NCBI GenBank assembly: GCA_002352145.1
Contig: DEHX01000073.1
Coordinates: 29,297 to 57,637 of the forward strand
Reading direction: 5' to 3'
Length of the DNA: 28,341 nucleotides
Source: Chitinophagaceae bacterium UBA2789
GTDB taxonomy: Bacteria > Bacteroidota > Bacteroidia > Chitinophagales > Chitinophagaceae
Shown here in pieces: positions 23,883 to 28,341 of the stretch. A program made the translations under genes and the position numbers. Every line of letters starts with the position of its first letter. Position 1 is the first letter of the stretch. The notes below the pieces were generated by a model. It saw nothing but the letters and a program-made list of their open reading frames with translations. It did no database searches and was not told the DNA's origin.

Positions 23883-23890
23883 CAAAGATA
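23883..23890 (-). promoter_or_regulatory. -7 promoter element of the rpsF operon
   Basis: TATCTTTG on the minus strand is an exact TAnnTTTG match, 114 bases before the rpsF ATG. A TTG (23905-23907) lies only 14 bases upstream, closer than usual for the -33 element, so the -33 part is uncertain. Confidence 0.55.
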
Positions 23891-23988
23891 GGGGAATGTG
23901 GCCACAAGTAGCGGTCTGGATATAGGAAAATTTAGCTTAGCCCTCCATAAAGAATCGCAATAGGGTTAAATTAACAATCTGAGTTGTA

Positions 23989-24009
23989 AGGCATTGAAAA
24001 GCAGTGCCT
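23989..24009 (-). other. Hairpin over the stop codon of the phosphatase/nuclease gene
   Basis: AGGCATTG (23989-23996) and CAGTGCCT (24002-24009) form an 8-bp stem with one wobble and a 5-base AAAAG loop, covering part of the TAG stop at 24008-24010. It could stabilise the 3' end of the transcript or terminate it weakly; there is no T-run on the minus strand. Confidence 0.45.
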
Positions 24010-25066
24010 AAAACGCTTTCTTTTCCTTCTTTACCTCTTTTAGCATCACCAGGTAAGTAGGGAAATGGTCGCTGTAACCGCCCCGGTAAGTATTGCCATC
24101 CCAGGTACGCATCGGGTATCCTTTATAGCGACCTTTATTTTCTACCAGGTATTCCTTATTAAAAATGTGTTGCTGATAAAAGAAAAACCCATCCTGGTCT
24201 TTGTTCAGCCATGCATGAGAGATCAGTATCTGGTCAAATAAACCCCAGGCATCCTGGTAAGCCAATGTGCCAATGCCCTTTTTATATAAATCCATCCATG
24301 GGTTGAACATTCCGCCCGCCCTTACATCTGTGATTTTTCCTTTGGCTTTTATTATGCCTTCCACACTTTCGTTAGTGGGATCATCATTCAGGTCGCCCAT
24401 AACAATAACCTTTGCATTGGGTTCCAGCTTTGCGATGGAATCCATATGATTTCTGCAAACCTGAGCTGCTGCATTCCTTGCCGGTGCACTGCGCTGTTCG
24501 CCTCCGCTTCGGCTGGGCCAGTGATTTACATAAATATGTATTGTTTCACCTCCCAATTTTCCTTTCACCCATAAGATATCACGGGTAAAATAGGCATCCT
24601 TAGAGCCACCCGGAAGTTGAACGAATAACTTATCGCTGGCATCCACCACAAAATATTTTGGATTATACAAGAGACCTACGTCTACGCCTCTTATATCTCT
24701 TGAGTCGTAGTGAACGATTTTATAATTTCTTTTAGCAATAAGTGGTTGCTTTATCAGATCATTTAATACCGTATCATTTTCTACTTCGGCTACACCCAAT
24801 ATTGCCGGCCCATCGGGGTTTATTTCAATTCCAATTTGAGAAATGACAGTAGCCAGTTTGCCCAGTTTGTCAAAATAGATGGAAGAGTTATAGTTTCTAA
24901 CTCCGTTTGGAAGAAATTCCTCGTCATTGGTCATGGTATTATCCACTGTATCGTAGAGGTTCTCCAGATTATAAAAAGATATAACGGCGGCTTTATAATC
25001 CTTTTTCTGTGCTAAGACTGAAGTACTTATCAATGAAAAAAGTAAAATTCCTATGATCTTTCTCAT
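24008..25066 (-). CDS. Secreted endonuclease/exonuclease/phosphatase-family protein
   Basis: A 352-residue exported enzyme of the EEP (DNase I-like) superfamily, which cleaves phosphodiester or phosphoester bonds with a divalent metal. The signal peptide is residues 1-19 (..STSVLA, then Q). The active-site set is complete: Asn33 in SFYNLEN, Glu94 in GVAEVEN, His182 in VNHWPSR, Asp225 and Asn227 in GDLNDDP, and Asp333-His334 in YSDHFP. The substrate could be nucleic acid, a phospholipid or an inositol-type phosphate; sequence alone cannot decide. The gene is divergent from a TonB-dependent receptor and shares a 155-base control region with it. Both carry perfect -7 boxes. Confidence 0.88.
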   Translation of the reverse strand: MRKIIGILLFSLISTSVLAQKKDYKAAVISFYNLENLYDTVDNTMTNDEEFLPNGVRNYNSSIYFDKLGKLATVISQIGIEINPDGPAILGVAEVENDTVLNDLIKQPLIAKRNYKIVHYDSRDIRGVDVGLLYNPKYFVVDASDKLFVQLPGGSKDAYFTRDILWVKGKLGGETIHIYVNHWPSRSGGEQRSAPARNAAAQVCRNHMDSIAKLEPNAKVIVMGDLNDDPTNESVEGIIKAKGKITDVRAGGMFNPWMDLYKKGIGTLAYQDAWGLFDQILISHAWLNKDQDGFFFYQQHIFNKEYLVENKGRYKGYPMRTWDGNTYRGGYSDHFPTYLVMLKEVKKEKKAF

Positions 25067-25086
25067 GTTGAAAAAATAATAAGGCG

Positions 25087-25116
25087 CAAACTTAGTGAAA
25101 CAATAGACGAATGCAA
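25087..25116 (-). promoter_or_regulatory. Promoter of the EEP-family gene
   Basis: On the minus strand TTG (25116-25114), a 19-base spacer and TAAGTTTG (25094-25087) match the Bacteroidota -33/-7 pattern, with an exact -7 box. The transcript would start near 25080, about 14 bases before the ATG. Confidence 0.7.
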
Positions 25117-25165
25117 CAAATAAAAGGATGACATCAGTTAATAAAATATTATGTGTTTATCTTTT

Positions 25166-25198
25166 TTTCGGTCTGTACTTGTATCATCAGTAATTTTG
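25166..25198 (+). promoter_or_regulatory. Promoter of the TonB-dependent receptor gene
   Basis: TTTC (25166-25169), a 21-base spacer and TAATTTTG (25191-25198), the latter an exact TAnnTTTG match. The start codon is 23 bases downstream of the box. Confidence 0.65.
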
Positions 25199-25221
25199 CA
25201 CTCTTGTTTAAAAATTAAATC

Positions 25222-27813
25222 ATGCTTAAAACCAGACTGTTACTGCTGCTCTTATGCGCCGGTCTTTTTACTTCGGCGCAGGTTGATTCCACAGCAAAGA
25301 AGGATACCTCGATCATTGATGAGGTGAAAGATGGATTATTGGATAATATCCCAACTGTGTCGTTAGATGATAACGACCTCGGCGATGGTGGCAACCAAAA
25401 TATCTCATCACTGCTAACGGCGGGAAGAGATCCTTTTTACTCAGCAGCTTCTTTTAATTTCAGCGCTGTACGATTCCGTATCCGTGGATACGACAATGAC
25501 CATTTCAGCACTTTTATGAATGGCATTCCCATGGATAACCTTGATAATGGATTTACGCCATTTGGGTTGTGGGGCGGCTTAAATGATGTAATGCGCAACA
25601 GGGATATATCCTGGGGTCTTCGCTACAATACTTTCACATTTGGCGATATTGGAGGGAATACAAGTATCGACTCCCGTGCAAGTAAACAAAGGGCACAAAC
25701 AAGTGTCAGTTATGCAGCCTCCAATCGTAACTACAATAACAGGATCATGATTACTCATTCCACCGGAATGAGCAAAAAGGGATGGGCTTTCTCTGTAAGT
25801 GGCAGCCGCCGCTGGGCAGATGAAGGATATGTGCCAGGTACCTATTATAACGGATGGGGTTATTTTCTCGGTGTTGATAAAAGAATAGGCCAAAATCACC
25901 TGCTTTCTTTAACTGCATTTGGTGCCCCAACGGAAAATGGCCGCCAGGGTCCTGCAGTTCAGGAAATGATGGACCTTGCAGGTACTAATTATTATAATCC
26001 CAACTGGGGTTACCAGAATGGTAAAAAAAGAAATGCCAGTGTGGGCAAAACGCATCAGCCTATTGCTATACTGACACATGATTTTCGAATCAATAATAAC
26101 ACTACCCTGACAACAGCGCTTGGTTATTCTTTTGGTGACAGAAGTGTTACAGCTCTTGACTGGTACAATGCAGCCGACCCAAGGCCTGATTATTACCGAT
26201 ACCTGCCAAGCTATACATCCGTTTGGGCCAGCACACCTGATCCGGTACAGGGGCAGATTTTATATGATTTGATGAAAAACGACATCAATACCCGACAGCT
26301 TAACTGGCAGCGGTTATATGATGTAAACAGGGCCAGTTTTGCAACCATCAATGATGCAAATGGAATTGCAGGTAATACTGTCAGTGGTCGCCGTTCCAGG
26401 TATATCATTGAAGAAAGAATCATTAATACTACCCGCTTTAACGCCAACTCTGTACTGAATACAAAGTTTGGTGATCATATTGACTTTACAGCCGGCGCTT
26501 CTTACCAGCAGCAAAAAAATCACTATTATAAAAAAGTAGATGACTTATTGGGCGGAGAATTTTATGTGAATGTGAACCAGTTTGCTGAAAGGGATTTTCC
26601 CGTTGACAATGTTGCCAACCAGTTTGACCTGGATGTGCCTAACCGGATTTTGAAAGAAGGAGATAAGTTCGGTTACGATTATAATATCAATATCTCAAGA
26701 ATAGCTGCATGGGCACAAGGCGTTTTTAAATTCAACAAAGTAGATTTCTTCCTGGCCGGTACTATTTCTCAAACGGAATTCTACCGGGAGGGAAATAAGC
26801 GTAATGGTCTTTTCCCGGATAATTCAAAAGGTAAAGGAATTGTGAATGAGTTTACCAATTATGCCGGTAAAGCAGGGGTTACTTATAAAATCGATGGAAG
26901 GAATTACATTTTTGCCAATGGCTCCTACCAGACAAGGGCACCTTATTTCGAAAATGTGTACGTATCGCCCCGTACCCGCAACAGCCAGCAGGATGTTGTT
27001 GAAAGTGAAACTATACAGACTGTTGAAGCCGGCTACATCATGAATGCACCAAAACTGAAAATCAGGGTGGGTGGTTACTATACCCGTTTTGAAAACGCAA
27101 TGGATGTAATGACTTTCTATCATGATGCTTACCAGAATTTTGTGAACTATGCTATCAATGGTATTGATAAACTTCATTTTGGTGGTGAAGTTGGTATTGA
27201 AGCAAAAGTTACTCCGACTATTACGCTTAATGCTGCCGCAGCATTAGGCCGTTACTATTTTGACAGCAAGCAGAATGCAGTCATAACAGTAGATAACAGC
27301 GCATCTGTATTAGGAAAGCAGGTGATTTATATGGAAAATTTCAAGGTGCCATCAACACCTATGGAAGCTTATAGTTTTGGTATTAACTATCGTTCACCCA
27401 AGTTCTGGTTTGTAAGTCTTACCGGAAACTATTTTGACCAGTCATACCTTAGTATGAATCCCCTGCGCCGCACCTGGGATGCTTTACAATACGTAGCTCC
27501 AAAAAGTGATGCCTACAACGAAATATTCAACCAGACAAAGTTTGATGCGCAATATACGGTTGACTTCTTTGGCGGCTATTCCTGGAAATTGCCAAAAGAT
27601 TTCGAGGTTAACAAAAGACCAACTTTCCTGGTATTTAATGTAGGTGTAAATAACCTTTTGAATAACAAAGAAATTATTACCGGCGGTTTTGAGCAACTTC
27701 GTTATGATGCACAGGCATCTGCTTCTGATCCTGTAACTGTTGGCAAATTTCCTCCAAAGTACTTTTATGCATATGGCCTGAACTTTTTTGCCAGCATGAC
27801 ACTTCGGTTTTAA
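25222..27813 (+). CDS. TonB-dependent outer-membrane receptor
   Basis: An 863-residue receptor that imports a ligand across the outer membrane using TonB energy. The signal peptide is residues 1-19. The plug domain spans about 43-155 and contains VRFRIRGYDNDHFSTFMNGIP, here recognisable by FRIRGYDND and FMNGIPMDNLDNG, and the closing GDIGGNTSID. The rest is a 22-strand-type barrel ending in the aromatic strand LNFFASMTLRF. It lacks the N-terminal carboxypeptidase-like domain usual in SusC proteins, and no SusD gene is present, so it is not a standard polysaccharide-utilisation receptor. The ligand is unknown. It is followed after 51 bases by a DUF5689-like lipoprotein and is divergent from a secreted EEP enzyme. 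Confidence 0.9.
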   Translation: MLKTRLLLLLLCAGLFTSAQVDSTAKKDTSIIDEVKDGLLDNIPTVSLDDNDLGDGGNQNISSLLTAGRDPFYSAASFNFSAVRFRIRGYDNDHFSTFMNGIPMDNLDNGFTPFGLWGGLNDVMRNRDISWGLRYNTFTFGDIGGNTSIDSRASKQRAQTSVSYAASNRNYNNRIMITHSTGMSKKGWAFSVSGSRRWADEGYVPGTYYNGWGYFLGVDKRIGQNHLLSLTAFGAPTENGRQGPAVQEMMDLAGTNYYNPNWGYQNGKKRNASVGKTHQPIAILTHDFRINNNTTLTTALGYSFGDRSVTALDWYNAADPRPDYYRYLPSYTSVWASTPDPVQGQILYDLMKNDINTRQLNWQRLYDVNRASFATINDANGIAGNTVSGRRSRYIIEERIINTTRFNANSVLNTKFGDHIDFTAGASYQQQKNHYYKKVDDLLGGEFYVNVNQFAERDFPVDNVANQFDLDVPNRILKEGDKFGYDYNINISRIAAWAQGVFKFNKVDFFLAGTISQTEFYREGNKRNGLFPDNSKGKGIVNEFTNYAGKAGVTYKIDGRNYIFANGSYQTRAPYFENVYVSPRTRNSQQDVVESETIQTVEAGYIMNAPKLKIRVGGYYTRFENAMDVMTFYHDAYQNFVNYAINGIDKLHFGGEVGIEAKVTPTITLNAAAALGRYYFDSKQNAVITVDNSASVLGKQVIYMENFKVPSTPMEAYSFGINYRSPKFWFVSLTGNYFDQSYLSMNPLRRTWDALQYVAPKSDAYNEIFNQTKFDAQYTVDFFGGYSWKLPKDFEVNKRPTFLVFNVGVNNLLNNKEIITGGFEQLRYDAQASASDPVTVGKFPPKYFYAYGLNFFASMTLRF

Positions 27814-27864
27814 TCAATGAATAAAAGTGAAAAATTTATGCGACTAAATCAATTAAATAAAATT

Positions 27865-28341
27865 ATGAAAACACTGTTTCTCTCATTTGCGGCAAGTGTT
27901 TTACTGTTCTCTTGCGATAAGGAGCCTATAGGCCCGACAGGCCCGGATCCGCTTGGCCCCGGTGATTATATGAGTTTTACAGCTTTCAGGGCACTATATC
28001 CCGGCAGCGGTGAGTATCTGATTCCTACTGGTACCAAACGTATCAGGGGACAGGTTATTTCCAATAATACCAATGAAGCTTCTGGTGTTTATCGACTGCA
28101 GGATGAAAGTGGTTCTGGTATTTATCTATATACAGTAATTGGTTCACCGGTTTACCCAATGGGGACTGTGCTTGATATTGATGCTACAGGTGGTGGTAAA
28201 CTTTTGTTGTATAACGGTGACCTGGAACTGATGAGTGTGCCACAAGCTAATATTACACAGGTAAGTGGTACCATTAACATTACTCCAAGGGTTGCCACAG
28301 TTGCAGAGATAATTACGAATAAAAATACCTGGGCTTCATCG
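27865..28341 (+). CDS. DUF5689-like lipoprotein, 3'-truncated by the window
   Basis: At least 159 residues, open to the last base of the window. A signal peptide with lipobox LFSC (Cys17) is followed by a Pro/Gly-rich linker (EPIGPTGPDPLGPGD) and then a beta-rich domain. Within it, KRIRGQVISNN and YRLQDESGSGIYLY match the pattern of DUF5689, an OB-fold-like domain seen in Bacteroidota lipoproteins paired with TonB receptors. In-frame ATGs at 27817 and 27838 are possible, but ATG 27865 gives the best signal peptide. It likely forms an operon with the upstream receptor, acting as its surface partner. The C-terminal part is outside the window, so any second domain is unknown. Confidence 0.75.
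   Translation, partial: MKTLFLSFAASVLLFSCDKEPIGPTGPDPLGPGDYMSFTAFRALYPGSGEYLIPTGTKRIRGQVISNNTNEASGVYRLQDESGSGIYLYTVIGSPVYPMGTVLDIDATGGGKLLLYNGDLELMSVPQANITQVSGTINITPRVATVAEIITNKNTWASS

Noticed and set aside
1..28341. Mobile elements, CRISPR arrays, tRNA or rRNA genes
   Set aside because: No transposase or integrase motif, no regularly spaced repeats and no cloverleaf or rRNA-like stretch were seen in the intergenic regions, which are all short.

Overview
The window reads as chromosomal core and near-core sequence from a Bacteroidota bacterium, most likely a member of the Chitinophagaceae. The evidence is Bacteroidota-type promoter boxes (TAnnTTTG), a TonB-dependent receptor, DUF5916, GIN-domain and DUF5689-type envelope proteins, a Gly-rich RRM RNA-binding protein, and the 'ligase-associated' helicase/phosphoesterase pair. 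I see no insertion sequence, prophage, CRISPR array, tRNA or rRNA. Genus assignment is inference.

Layout. 1-1136 (minus): surE and a small three-helix membrane protein with overlapping stop and start. 1242-4542 (plus): a cI/LexA-like regulator with an intact Ser/Lys protease dyad, then a large secreted DUF5916 protein. 4539-10510 (minus): a probable transcription unit guaA - periplasmic-binding-like protein - Lhr-type DEXH helicase - PdeM-type metallophosphoesterase. 10693-12845 (plus): a GIN-domain lipoprotein and a Tat-exported FAD amine oxidase. 12867-15245 (minus) and 15589-21000 (plus): divergent penicillin-binding protein 1C and a 1803-residue alpha-2-macroglobulin lipoprotein with a CxEQ thioester motif; these two families are classic genomic partners. 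21049-21906 (plus): a diacylglycerol-kinase-family protein whose start codon abuts the terminator of the macroglobulin gene. 21967-22362 (minus): the RRM protein. 22628-23768 (minus): the ribosomal operon rpsF-rpsR-rplI with a structured leader and two near-identical 16-base palindromes. 24008-25066 (minus): a secreted endonuclease/exonuclease/phosphatase-family protein. It is divergent from a TonB-dependent receptor (25222-27813) and a DUF5689-like lipoprotein cut by the window end.

How the genes fit together. Much of the window is envelope biology: wall synthesis with periplasmic protease trapping (PBP1C and macroglobulin), outer-membrane uptake (receptor and lipoprotein, possibly with the secreted phosphoesterase/nuclease), lipid phosphorylation and exported oxidoreduction. 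The rest is nucleotide metabolism (SurE, GuaA), DNA repair (Lhr/PdeM) and translation. Several intergenic regions carry good matches to the Bacteroidota -33/-7 promoter. The clearest are the divergent pair at 25087-25198 and the boxes before rpsF and the DUF5916 gene.

I do not see a clearly new defence or mobile system. The points most worth following are the kinase start on the terminator, the paired palindromes around rpsF/rpsR, the folded rpsF leader, the helicase/PdeM pair separated from its usual ligase and exonuclease, and the nuclease - receptor - DUF5689 locus.
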